Source of the DNA: Parvibaculum sp041688015
Lineage (GTDB): Bacteria; Pseudomonadota; Alphaproteobacteria; Parvibaculales; Parvibaculaceae
Length of the DNA: 64,000 nt
NCBI GenBank assembly: GCA_041688015.1
Contig: JBDNIY010000001.1
Location: 372,001 to 436,000 of the forward strand
Direction: 5' to 3'
Below the pieces are notes generated by a model. The model did no database searches. It worked only from the letters and a program-made list of their open reading frames with translations, and had not been told where the DNA came from. The position numbers and the translations under genes were made by a program. Every line of letters starts with the position of its first letter. The stretch's first letter is position 1. Below are positions 52,247-60,461 of the stretch, in pieces.

Positions 52247-53041
52247 TCAGTCTTGATGAAGCAATGCTCGTGTCGCCGCTTCGACATCGGCTTGACGCAT
52301 CAGGCTTTCACCGACCAGAAAACTTTTGACATGCGCGTGCGCCAACCGCGCCATATCAGCAGGCGTCGAGATGCCGCTTTCACCGATGATCAACTTGCCC
52401 GCAGGCACCAGTGGCGCGAGCCGTTCGGTCGTCGTCAGCGTTGTTTCAAATGTTTTTAGATTGCGATTGTTGATGCCGAGCAGCGGGCTCTTGAGGATGA
52501 GGCCACGCGCCAGTTCATCCTCGTTATGCACTTCAACAATCACATCCATGCCCCAATGTGAGGCCGCGTCTTCAAGCTCGCGGGCCTGCGCATCGCTCAC
52601 CGACGCCATGATGATCAAAATGCAGTCGGCCTCCATCGCGCGGGCCTCAGCCACCTGATAGGTGTCATACATGAAATCCTTGCGGATCACGGGCAGGTTC
52701 ACCGCCGCGCGCGCCGCCATCAGATAATCGGCGCTCCCTTGAAACGACGGCCCATCCGTCAGCACCGACAAACACGCGGCCCCACCGCGTTCATAAGCCT
52801 TAGCCAGTTCCGGCGGATTGAAGGCGGCGCGAATAAGCCCCTTGGAGGGGCTCGCCTTTTTGATCTCGGCAATTAGCGCATAGTGGCCGGCATCCACTTT
52901 GGTTTTCAGCGCCTTGTAAAAACCGCGTGGTTGAGGCGCGAGCCTTGCCGCCGCTTCTACCAGATGCAGCGGGCGCGTGGCTTTGGCCTGTGCAATCTCG
53001 TCGAGCTTATAGGCTCTAATTTTTGTCAGAATATCAGACAT
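52247..53041 (-). CDS. trpC: Indole-3-glycerol phosphate synthase
   Basis: This 264-residue TIM-barrel enzyme forms the indole ring in tryptophan synthesis. Signature segments are LIAEIKKASPSKGLI, VIRKDFMYDTYQVAEARAM and INNRNLKTFETTL. It is not fused to TrpF. The start overlaps the trpD stop by 8 bases. Genes trpA, trpB and trpF are not in the window. Confidence 0.97.
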   Translation of the reverse strand: MSDILTKIRAYKLDEIAQAKATRPLHLVEAAARLAPQPRGFYKALKTKVDAGHYALIAEIKKASPSKGLIRAAFNPPELAKAYERGGAACLSVLTDGPSFQGSADYLMAARAAVNLPVIRKDFMYDTYQVAEARAMEADCILIIMASVSDAQARELEDAASHWGMDVIVEVHNEDELARGLILKSPLLGINNRNLKTFETTLTTTERLAPLVPAGKLIIGESGISTPADMARLAHAHVKSFLVGESLMRQADVEAATRALLHQD

Positions 53042-54062
53042 TCACCTGCAACCCGTTCGATACCGCGATGAGGCGCGCCAGTGCTGCTTTGGCTGCGCCG
53101 CTGTCAATCGCCTGTGCCGCCATCGTGGCACCTTCCTTCAGTGTCGCCGCGCGGTCCGCCACAATCAGTGCGGCAGCCGAGTTCAGCAGCACCACGTCGC
53201 GATAGGCGCTGTGCTCGCCGTCCAGCAGGCGCGTGATCGCCGCTGCATTATAGGCCGGATCGCCACCACGCAAATCAGCCAGCGTTGCCCGCGTCAGCCC
53301 CGCGTCTTCCGGCGTCACTTCAAAGGTGCGGATCGCACCGTCTTTCAGTTCCGCCACAAAGGTCGGCCCCGTCGTCGTCAGCTCGTCGAGCCCGTCGGAC
53401 CCATGCACCACCCAGGCCCGCTCTGACCCCAGATTGCGCAGCACCTCGGCGAAAGGCTCCACCCACCGCTTGGCGAACACGCCAATCGTTTGCCGCTTGA
53501 CGAAGGCCGGATTTGACAGCGGCCCCAGTAAATTAAAAATCGTCCGTATACCAAGTTCGGCGCGCACCGGCCCAACATATTTCATGGCCGTGTGGTGGGC
53601 AGGTGCGAACATGAAACCGACGCCGGCCTCCTTGATGCAGCGTTCAATGTTTTCTGGCGGCAGATCAAGGTTCAGCCCCAGCACGGACAGCGCGTCCGCC
53701 GTGCCTGACTTGGATGACGCCGCGCGATTGCCATGCTTGGCAATGGTCACGCCGCAGCCTGCCACCACCAGCACCGCCGCCGTCGAGATATTGTAAGTAT
53801 GCGCCCCGTCGCCGCCTGTGCCGACGATGTCGATGGCCCCTTCAGGCGCGCAGACAATCTTTGCCTTCTCGCGCATCACGCTGGCGCCCGCCGTCAGCTC
53901 GGCCACGGTCACGCCGCGCATCCGTAATCCCATCAAGAAGGCCGCCATCTGCGCGGGCGTCGCCTCACCTGACATGATCAGTTCAAATGCACCGCGCGCG
54001 TCTTCGGGCGTCAGCGTGCCGCCGCCAGCGATGGTTGCAAGATAGGTTTTGAAGTCGCTCAT
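53034..54062 (-). CDS. trpD: Anthranilate phosphoribosyltransferase
   Basis: This 342-residue enzyme transfers phosphoribose to anthranilate. The PRPP-binding motif DIVGTGGDGAHTYNIST is at about residues 78-94, and KHGNRAASSKSGTADAL follows. Length is standard. It overlaps trpG by 4 bases (ATGA) and trpC by 8, so trpG-trpD-trpC is a coupled operon. Confidence 0.97.
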   Translation of the reverse strand: MSDFKTYLATIAGGGTLTPEDARGAFELIMSGEATPAQMAAFLMGLRMRGVTVAELTAGASVMREKAKIVCAPEGAIDIVGTGGDGAHTYNISTAAVLVVAGCGVTIAKHGNRAASSKSGTADALSVLGLNLDLPPENIERCIKEAGVGFMFAPAHHTAMKYVGPVRAELGIRTIFNLLGPLSNPAFVKRQTIGVFAKRWVEPFAEVLRNLGSERAWVVHGSDGLDELTTTGPTFVAELKDGAIRTFEVTPEDAGLTRATLADLRGGDPAYNAAAITRLLDGEHSAYRDVVLLNSAAALIVADRAATLKEGATMAAQAIDSGAAKAALARLIAVSNGLQVNV

Positions 54063-54646
54063 AGGCCGGCCATCACGCCCGTCACTTCAAGAAAATTACG
54101 CAGCATGGCGTGGCCATGTTCGGTGGCAATGCTTTCAGGATGAAACTGCACGCCATGGATCGGCAGGCTCTTGTGCTGCAATCCCATGATGGTGCCGTCA
54201 CCCGTTTTTGCGGTCACGTCCAGCACAGCGGGAAACGTCTCCGGCGCGATGGTCAGCGAATGGTAGCGCGTCGCCATGAGCGGGCTCGGTAGATCTTTAA
54301 AGACGCCTTGGCCGGTGTGAAACATCTGATCGACCTTGCCATGCATCAATTGCGGCGCGCGCACGATCTCGCCGCCAAACGCCTGACCAATCGCCTGATG
54401 CCCAAGACAAACCCCCAGCAGCGGCATCTTTGCGTCTGCCGCTGCCTTGATGAGATCCAAACAAATGCCCGCCCGATCCGGGTCGCAAGGCCCCGGCGAA
54501 ATCACAATCGCCTCAGGCTGCAGGGCCATAGCGTCGGCCACACTCAGCTTGTCATTGCGCCACACAATAGCTTTAGCCCCCAAATCGCCCAGAAACTGGA
54601 CGAGATTGTAGGTAAAGCTGTCGTAATTATCGATGAGAAGCAGCAT
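54059..54646 (-). CDS. trpG: Anthranilate synthase glutamine amidotransferase component
   Basis: This 195-residue class I amidotransferase supplies ammonia to TrpE. The catalytic Cys80 is in GVCLGHQAIG, and the His-Glu pair is in VQFHPESI near residue 170. It is a separate protein, not fused to TrpE. In some bacteria it is shared with folate synthesis. A 426-base gap with repeats separates it from trpE. Confidence 0.96.
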   Translation of the reverse strand: MLLLIDNYDSFTYNLVQFLGDLGAKAIVWRNDKLSVADAMALQPEAIVISPGPCDPDRAGICLDLIKAAADAKMPLLGVCLGHQAIGQAFGGEIVRAPQLMHGKVDQMFHTGQGVFKDLPSPLMATRYHSLTIAPETFPAVLDVTAKTGDGTIMGLQHKSLPIHGVQFHPESIATEHGHAMLRNFLEVTGVMAGL

Positions 54647-54758
54647 GGCACAGGCTTTCAGCGTGAAACGGCAATCCGTGCCCTCTTATAGAGGGTGCCT
54701 CCCATATTGGGCAAGAAAGGGGAGCGAACAAGACACATCAAAGCCCGTCTTGCCCCTG

Positions 54759-54775
54759 CCCCGACTTGATCGGGG
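54759..54775 (+). repeat. CTTGA-loop palindromic repeat, copy 4
   Basis: CCCCGA and TCGGGG form a six-pair stem around CTTGA, in the trpG-trpE gap. It is the forward half of a composite with copy 5; short GCATCCA and TGGATGGC arms lie between. Confidence 0.8.
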
Positions 54776-54815
54776 TATTGACCAGGGCATCCATACGGCG
54801 CAACCAGCAAGCTGG

Positions 54816-54838
54816 ATGGCCCGATCAAGTCGGGCCAT
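54816..54838 (-). repeat. CTTGA-loop palindromic repeat, copy 5
   Basis: ATGGCCCGA and TCGGGCCAT form a perfect 9-pair stem around TCAAG (reverse orientation). The stem is identical to copy 1, 13 kb away. Confidence 0.85.
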
Positions 54839-54944
54839 GACGCAGGCGTGAAGAGCGCAGCCTCGCGGCCGCTGCCCGAAACAGCGCCTTAGCCGTTATA
54901 GGTCCGCGCCGTTTTCCGACAACTTTTCCTCAATATACGGTGTC

Positions 54945-55027
54945 ATGCGCGGGCTTGACCCGCGTATCCACGTCTTTGCCGCAAGTGAGGCCCGAAAGAC
55001 GTGGATACGCGGGTCAAGTCCGGCCAT
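54945..55027. repeat. CTTGA-loop repeats, copies 6 and 7, in a long inverted repeat
   Basis: Copy 6 (54945-54967, forward) is ATGCGCGGG-CTTGA-CCCGCGTAT. Copy 7 (55005-55027, reverse) has a decayed right arm. Between them runs a perfect inverted repeat with 24-base arms (54954-54977 and 54995-55018) and a 17-base loop. With copies 4 and 5 it fills most of the 426-base trpG-trpE gap, where I see no gene. Confidence 0.9.
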
Positions 55028-55072
55028 GACAGGATATTACATGAAGGGATATTAAATGAGACAGCTCAGGCC

Positions 55073-56584
55073 CTACTGCCGTCGTCCACCACGGCTGGCA
55101 TAGCGCACAGCCTCTTCGGCGGCGCGAAACAACGCCTTGGCCTTGTTGACACTCTCCTTATGCTCGCCCTCAGGGCTGGAGTCTGCCACCACGCCGCCAC
55201 CGGCCTGCACATACATCTTGCCGTCTTTGACGACCGCCGTGCGCAGAATGATGCAGGTGTCCATTTCCCCTGCGGCTGAGAAATAGCCAACGCAGCCCGC
55301 ATAGGAGCCACGCTTTTCCAGTTCCAATTCGTCGATGATCTCCATCGCCCGCACCTTGGGCGCGCCCGACACTGTGCCCGCCGGAAAGCCTGCGATCAGC
55401 GCTTCAATGGCATCATATTCTGGTGCCAGATCGCCTTCAACATTCGACACGATATGAATGAGATGCGAGGTCAGTTGCAGTTCGAATTTTTCCGTCACTT
55501 CAACGGAGCCAATCTTGGACACGCGCCCCACATCGTTGCGCCCCAGATCAAGCAACATCAAATGTTCGGCCCGCTCTTTCGGGTCGGCCAGTAATTCCTC
55601 GCCAATCGCTATATCTTCGCTCGCCGAATTGCCGCGATGGCGCGTCCCCGCGATGGGGCGGATGGTGACGCGATTGTCGCGCACCCGCACCAAAATTTCT
55701 GGGCTTGAACCGACAATGGCAAAGTCCTCGAAATTCAAAAAATACAGAAACGGCGATGGATTGATCCGCCGCAACGCGCGATAGAGCGAGAAAGGCGGCA
55801 GCGTGAACGGCGCTTCAAACCGTTGCGATAGCACCACCTGAAAAACATCACCGGCCGCGATATAATCCTTCGCTTTGCGCACCATCTCGTAATAGGTCTC
55901 GGCAGATGTATTGGACACTGGCGTTGGAATATCCAGAGGACTGTCCACCTGATCCACATGCGGCAGCGAGCGGTCGAAGTCGCTCATCACATCATTGATG
56001 CGTTCGCCCGCGCGCGCATAGGCGGCGCGTGCATCGACGCCTGCTTCCGGCCGCACCGGCGTCACGATGGTCAACTCGTCTTTCACATTATCGAAAATCG
56101 CAATGATGGTCGGGCGCAGAAAAATCCCGTCCGGCAGGCCCAACCCGCCACCATTGACGTTCGGCAAATGCTCAACCAGCCGCACCGTGTCATAGCCCAT
56201 ATAACCAAACACGCCCGCGGCCATCGGCGGCAGATCGTCGGGCAGGGCAATGCGCGATTCCTCGATCAACGCCCGGAGCGAGGCAAGCGCGCCGCTGGCC
56301 ACTGGTTTGAATGAACGTGTATCGGATCGCGCCTTGCGATTGATTTCCGCCTTGTCGCCGAAACAACGCCAGATCACGTCCGGCTTCAAGCCGATGATCG
56401 AATAGCGCCCGCGTGTCTCGCCACCTTCGACTGATTCAAGCAAAAAACTATTCGCCTTGCCGTCCGCCATGCGCAACATGGCCGACACTGGCGTTTCCAA
56501 ATCAGCCACAACGCGGGTCCACACGACCTGCGCCGCGCCCGCTTTGTAGGCACGCTCGAAACGTTCAAAATCGGGTTCGATCAT
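55073..56584 (-). CDS. trpE: Anthranilate synthase component I
   Basis: This 503-residue enzyme converts chorismate to anthranilate using ammonia from TrpG. The chorismate-binding domain shows IRPIAGTRHRGNS, LMLLDLGRNDVGRV and ALIAGFPAGTVSGAPKVRAMEIIDELE in adjacent segments. The N-terminal feedback site is represented by LLESVEGGETRGRYSIIG. It is monofunctional, unlike the TrpE-G fusion of Rhizobiaceae. No leader peptide with repeated Trp codons was seen upstream (56585-56659). Confidence 0.97.
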   Translation of the reverse strand: MIEPDFERFERAYKAGAAQVVWTRVVADLETPVSAMLRMADGKANSFLLESVEGGETRGRYSIIGLKPDVIWRCFGDKAEINRKARSDTRSFKPVASGALASLRALIEESRIALPDDLPPMAAGVFGYMGYDTVRLVEHLPNVNGGGLGLPDGIFLRPTIIAIFDNVKDELTIVTPVRPEAGVDARAAYARAGERINDVMSDFDRSLPHVDQVDSPLDIPTPVSNTSAETYYEMVRKAKDYIAAGDVFQVVLSQRFEAPFTLPPFSLYRALRRINPSPFLYFLNFEDFAIVGSSPEILVRVRDNRVTIRPIAGTRHRGNSASEDIAIGEELLADPKERAEHLMLLDLGRNDVGRVSKIGSVEVTEKFELQLTSHLIHIVSNVEGDLAPEYDAIEALIAGFPAGTVSGAPKVRAMEIIDELELEKRGSYAGCVGYFSAAGEMDTCIILRTAVVKDGKMYVQAGGGVVADSSPEGEHKESVNKAKALFRAAEEAVRYASRGGRRQ

Positions 56585-56659
56585 GATGCCGCCGCTCTCA
56601 AGACGCCAAAGGAGGCGGGCAAGAACGATCGCACATAAAAGACTCGAACGTCTCGATGG

Positions 56660-58558
56660 TCATTGCAGCCCGCCGTCTGTCGTCAAACGATTGAGAAGTT
56701 TCGTGTTGACCGTGGTGCCGAGCTTGTCCTCATAGCCGAGCACCATCGTCACCAGCATGTCGTTGGTCAGGGCGTCGGTGAGGGTTTTTTGCGTGGACTT
56801 GTACTCATCGGACGCCGTGTTGATTTTCGGGACGTCAACGCTTTTGACCTGCATCACGATCATACTATCGCCGAACCCAACCGGCCCGTCGGTAAAGCCG
56901 CCCTTGGGTACGGCGAACAGGCGCGACACAGCCAGCCGCGAAAACGTCTCGTTCTGCGAGGCCCGTTTGATGCTGGGCGAGGTCAGCGCCGAGCGGCCGA
57001 TGCTGGCCGCCAGCTTGTCAATGCTTTCGCCCTTGTTGCCACGGTCGGCCAAGCTCTGTGCCATCTCCTGCAACTTGGTTTTGCGGTCTTCGTTCTTCCA
57101 CAGGGTCACGACCTTGTCATGCACCTCGCTTAGCGGTTGCAGCGCCGCTGGCGTCACGCCGTTGATGGCGACCCAGTAATAGCCGCCAGCACCTGAATCG
57201 CTCGGCGCAATCTGATCGCCTTGACCATTTTCAAAAACCGTCTTCAGCAGATCCTTATAGGGCGGCAGATTGTCGGGCACCTTGCCGTCGAGCGTCTTGC
57301 CGACAACGCTGATACCTTTGAATGTGGTCAGCTTAAGATGATATTTGGTTGCGGCTTCTTTCAACGACATGCCGCCCGCGCGCGCATCTTCGATCTCGTT
57401 TTGCACATCGTAAACATCGTTATGTGCTTTTTCGCTCGCCAGCGTCGCGCGCAGCTTGTCCTTGGCGCTCGCAAATGTGCTGGGGATGCCCGGCGTCACT
57501 GCACCGACATGCAAAATGACAGTGCCCAGCGGTCCTTTGACCGGGCCGCTATAGCTGTTGGTCTTCAAGGCAAAGGCAGCGTCGGCAACTTCCTTTGAGA
57601 TCATATCCTTGCTCGACACATTGCCAAGTTCGACATCGGACATGGAGAGCCCCAGTTCCTTGACGATGGTGGCAACGGGCGTGCCTGCTTTCAGGCGCGC
57701 ATCGGCAGCATTGGCCGCCTCTTCGGTGGCAAAGGGGATCTGCTGAACAACGCGCCGCTCTGGCACGTCAAATGTCGCCCGGCGCGATTCATAGGCCGCT
57801 TCCAGGTCTTCATCACTGATCGTGACATTGGCCGCCAGATCTTCCGGGTTCAGTACCATCACTGAGAAGTCGCGCAATTCGGGCTCAGTGAAGTGGATCG
57901 CTGCCTTCTGGTAATAGGCATCAAGCGTCTTCGCGTCAGGCTCGCTGATCGTGCCAACCGTTTGTGGCGGCAGAATGATGTAGGAGGCGACGCGTGTTTC
58001 GTCCTGATACGTACTAATGGCAGTGATCAGCGTGTTGGGCACTTCAACGCCTGCTTCAATCGCGCTGTTTAATTGCATCCGCACTAGATATTTCCGACGG
58101 TCGGTAATAAAGGCCTGTTCGGTGGTGCCCATGCGCTGCAATTGTTGGTCGAACCCCTGCCGGTCAAACTTGCCGAACGTGCCCGTCAGTGAGGGATCAG
58201 ACGTGATGTTCTGCGCCACGGCCGTATCGCTGACCGTTAGGCCCGACTGCTTGGCCCCGATGTCGAAGGCGGCAAGGCCGATCAGTTGTGACAATGCAGC
58301 CCGGTCCAACCCATATTGTTGTGCCTGTGTCCGTGTCAGCGGTTGGCCGAGGCGCTGCGAATACTCTCGAATTGAATCATCGAAGGCGCGCTGAAACTCA
58401 ACAGTTGAGATGTCTTCATCGCCGACCGTGGCGACCGAAGTTGACGAATAGCCCAAGAACACGTCATTCACGCCCCAGACCGCAAAGCTGATCACCAGAA
58501 GCCCTATCAAGACTTTAGCAACTGGGCCACCGGCGCTTTTTCTCATTGAATCGAGCAT
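56660..58558 (-). CDS. PpiD-like peptidyl-prolyl isomerase / periplasmic chaperone
   Basis: This 632-residue protein has a short cytoplasmic N-terminus, one membrane anchor (about residues 14-33, VLIGLLVISFAVWGVNDVF) and a large periplasmic part with a SurA_N-like region and a parvulin-type domain. This is the SurA/PpiD layout seen upstream of tpiA in many Alphaproteobacteria. The parvulin active site looks degenerate, so chaperone work may dominate. ATG at 58558 was preferred to 58597 because the anchor follows at the usual distance. Confidence 0.88.
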   Translation of the reverse strand: MLDSMRKSAGGPVAKVLIGLLVISFAVWGVNDVFLGYSSTSVATVGDEDISTVEFQRAFDDSIREYSQRLGQPLTRTQAQQYGLDRAALSQLIGLAAFDIGAKQSGLTVSDTAVAQNITSDPSLTGTFGKFDRQGFDQQLQRMGTTEQAFITDRRKYLVRMQLNSAIEAGVEVPNTLITAISTYQDETRVASYIILPPQTVGTISEPDAKTLDAYYQKAAIHFTEPELRDFSVMVLNPEDLAANVTISDEDLEAAYESRRATFDVPERRVVQQIPFATEEAANAADARLKAGTPVATIVKELGLSMSDVELGNVSSKDMISKEVADAAFALKTNSYSGPVKGPLGTVILHVGAVTPGIPSTFASAKDKLRATLASEKAHNDVYDVQNEIEDARAGGMSLKEAATKYHLKLTTFKGISVVGKTLDGKVPDNLPPYKDLLKTVFENGQGDQIAPSDSGAGGYYWVAINGVTPAALQPLSEVHDKVVTLWKNEDRKTKLQEMAQSLADRGNKGESIDKLAASIGRSALTSPSIKRASQNETFSRLAVSRLFAVPKGGFTDGPVGFGDSMIVMQVKSVDVPKINTASDEYKSTQKTLTDALTNDMLVTMVLGYEDKLGTTVNTKLLNRLTTDGGLQ

Positions 58559-58676
58559 GAGGTCGTCTTTCCGTGCGTAATGGCCGTTAACCGGCACTAA
58601 ATTGTGATGGGCGTCGCCATTGAGCTAATCGAGCCAACTAAAAAGGGGGCCGATCATGCCAAATGAAGAACTCGCC

Positions 58677-58748
58677 AGGCGCGCCGCATGATAGGTGCGC
58701 CTCTTGAGCCCCGCAAGCCTCGTAGATAGCTCTGTCATGCAGGCTTGC
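58677..58748. other. Two inverted repeats in the ppiD-tpiA divergent gap
   Basis: The 311-base gap 58559-58869 separates divergent genes and should hold both promoters. AGGCGC/GCGCCT (58677-58702) and GCAAGCCT/AGGCTTGC (58713-58748) are inverted repeats with loops of 14 and 20 bases. A weak tpiA promoter, TTGGCG-N17-TAAATC, may lie at 58786-58814. None of this is strong. Confidence 0.3.
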
Positions 58749-58869
58749 TGATTGATTTTCCAGCAAAAAATGTCTCTCATCGCGGTTGGCGCAGCACCGA
58801 CCATCTGCTAAATCCGCCTCTATGGGCGTGCCACCATGCTGGCGGCGCGCGCAATGCGAGGAATATCAG

Positions 58870-59637
58870 ATGACGGCAACGGTTAAAATCAAGGCGCTTG
58901 TCGCAGGCAATTGGAAGATGAACGGCCTCAAGGCATCGGCAAAGGAAGTGAAAACCTTGGCCCGCCTGATCGTCAAATCCGCCAAAAAAGCCAAATGCGA
59001 CGTGCTGATCTGCCCACCCGCGACCCTTCTTCCCGCACTCAAGGATGCCGCAAAAGGCAGCAAAATCGCCCTCGGCGGCCAAGATTGCCACGCCAATGTC
59101 TCAGGTGCTCACACTGGCGACATCTCCGCTGAGATGCTGAAAGACGCAGGCGCAAGCTATGTCATCCTCGGCCACTCCGAACGCCGCGCCGATCACGCTG
59201 AAACCAGCGACATGGTCCGCGCCAAGGTCTCTGCGGCTCATCGGGCAGGCCTCATCGCCATTGTCTGTGTCGGCGAAACCGACATCCAGCGCGATGCAGG
59301 CGAGACCCTCGGCCTCATCCGCGACCAACTTGCCGCGTCGTTGCCTAAAGGCATCACCGCCAAAAACACCGTTGTGGCCTATGAGCCCGTCTGGGCCATC
59401 GGCACAGGCCGCACGCCAACGGCCGATGATGTCGCCAAGGTCCATGCCGTGATTCGCGCGGCCCTCAAGAAACGCTTTAAAGCCGAAGGCGAGGCCATGC
59501 GCCTGCTTTATGGCGGCTCGGTCAAAGCCTCTAACGCGGCTGAATTGATGGCGGTTGCCAACGTCAACGGGGCCCTCGTCGGCGGTGCCAGCCTCAAAGC
59601 CGCTGATTTTAACGGCATCATCGCCGCCTATCGGTGA
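58870..59637 (+). CDS. tpiA: Triose-phosphate isomerase
   Basis: This 255-residue TIM-barrel enzyme interconverts dihydroxyacetone phosphate and glyceraldehyde 3-phosphate. The active-site residues are Asn14 and Lys16 (GNWKMNG), His102 (LGHSERR) and Glu172 (AYEPVWAIGTG). The phosphate loop LLYGGSVK is near residue 215. ATG 58870 gives the normal N-terminus. It is divergent from the ppiD-like gene. Confidence 0.97.
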   Translation: MTATVKIKALVAGNWKMNGLKASAKEVKTLARLIVKSAKKAKCDVLICPPATLLPALKDAAKGSKIALGGQDCHANVSGAHTGDISAEMLKDAGASYVILGHSERRADHAETSDMVRAKVSAAHRAGLIAIVCVGETDIQRDAGETLGLIRDQLAASLPKGITAKNTVVAYEPVWAIGTGRTPTADDVAKVHAVIRAALKKRFKAEGEAMRLLYGGSVKASNAAELMAVANVNGALVGGASLKAADFNGIIAAYR

Positions 59638-59664
59638 TTTTTAGCCCTCTTCCTTCCTTTCTAG

Positions 59665-59685
59665 CCCTCTCCTTATGGGAGAGGG
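59665..59685 (+). repeat. CCCTCTCC hairpin repeat after tpiA
   Basis: CCCTCTCC and GGAGAGGG form an eight-pair stem, followed by TTGGGTGAGGGTTTT. This GAGAGGG-type element is found between genes in many Proteobacteria and can act as a terminator; here it lies 27 bases after tpiA. Confidence 0.7.
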
Positions 59686-59873
59686 TTGGGTGAGGGTTTT
59701 CCTTATGGGTTCCATCCCAGAAAGCGCCACCTTCCGCGACACGCCGCCACCCCGAGCCAAATTCCAAGGTCGGGGCTAGAAACCTAGACGCGCATGGGGT
59801 ACAACCCGGCCCGTCATCCGCCGGAAGTTATTTCGGCGGCCATTTAGCCTGAAAAAGCGGACCTGTAAGTGCC

Positions 59874-60329
59874 ATGACAACCATCCTGCTGATTATCCAT
59901 CTGATGGTCGCCGTTACTCTGGTGGCACTCGTGCTGCTCCAGAAGTCCGAAGGCGGCGCGCTGGGCATCGGTGGCGGTGGTGGTGGCCTGATGAGCGGAC
60001 GCGGGGCAGGGAGCATGCTGACACGCGCCACAGGCATCGTCGGTGCCATTTTCTTTGCCACCAGCCTGATGCTGGTGTTGATCGCGTCGCGTGCCAATAC
60101 TGGTGGCTCTCTGCTCGACAGTGTTAAGCCGGCCCCTGCCGGTATGCTGTCGCAGCCGACGGTCAATGTCCCGGCGCCCATCGGCTCTGGCCTTGATGCG
60201 GCTAAGCCCGCCGTGCCGAGCACCCCCGGCGTGCCGAGCAACAATGTGACCCCGCCTGCCGGAACCCCTGCTACAGCGCCTGCCGCCCCGGCGGCTCCCG
60301 CAGAGCCCGTTGTGCCCAAGGCACAATAA
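59874..60329 (+). CDS. secG: Protein translocase subunit SecG
   Basis: This 151-residue inner-membrane protein is the accessory subunit of the SecYEG channel. Two helices (residues about 3-22 and 55-75) flank the conserved loop VLLQKSEGGALGIGGGGGGLMSGRG. The C-terminal 75 residues are an Ala/Pro-rich tail, longer than in E. coli (110 residues in total) and common in Alphaproteobacteria. It lies between tpiA and pyrG, the conserved order. Confidence 0.95.
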   Translation: MTTILLIIHLMVAVTLVALVLLQKSEGGALGIGGGGGGLMSGRGAGSMLTRATGIVGAIFFATSLMLVLIASRANTGGSLLDSVKPAPAGMLSQPTVNVPAPIGSGLDAAKPAVPSTPGVPSNNVTPPAGTPATAPAAPAAPAEPVVPKAQ

Positions 60330-60364
60330 AAGGCGCAGTGATAAGCGCGAAGACTTAAACTCCT

Positions 60365-60386
60365 TTCCGGCGGTTCGCTGCCGGAA
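60365..60386 (+). terminator. Hairpin after secG
   Basis: TTCCGGC and GCCGGAA form a seven-pair stem with an eight-base loop, 36 bases past secG. No T-run follows directly, so its stopping power is unclear; it could instead shape the pyrG leader. Confidence 0.4.
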
Positions 60387-60419
60387 GTCACCCACATATA
60401 TTTTCAAGGGAGCGTCATT

Positions 60420-60455
60420 ATGGCGGTCCGAATCATTTTTGTTGCTGTAATCTAG
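60420..60455 (+). CDS. Possible 11-residue leader peptide of pyrG
   Basis: ATG 60420 opens the peptide MAVRIIFVAVI and stops at TAG 60453-60455. AGGGAG lies 8 bases before it, a better site than that of pyrG. The stop is 6 bases before the pyrG ATG, and the two frames are the same, so only the amber codon prevents a 14-residue N-terminal extension of PyrG. It may couple or limit pyrG translation. Confidence 0.35.
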   Translation: MAVRIIFVAVI

Positions 60456-60461
60456 GGCTCC

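Noticed and set aside
56585..56659. Tryptophan attenuator leader before trpE
   Set aside because: No short frame with tandem Trp codons is present in the 75 bases upstream.
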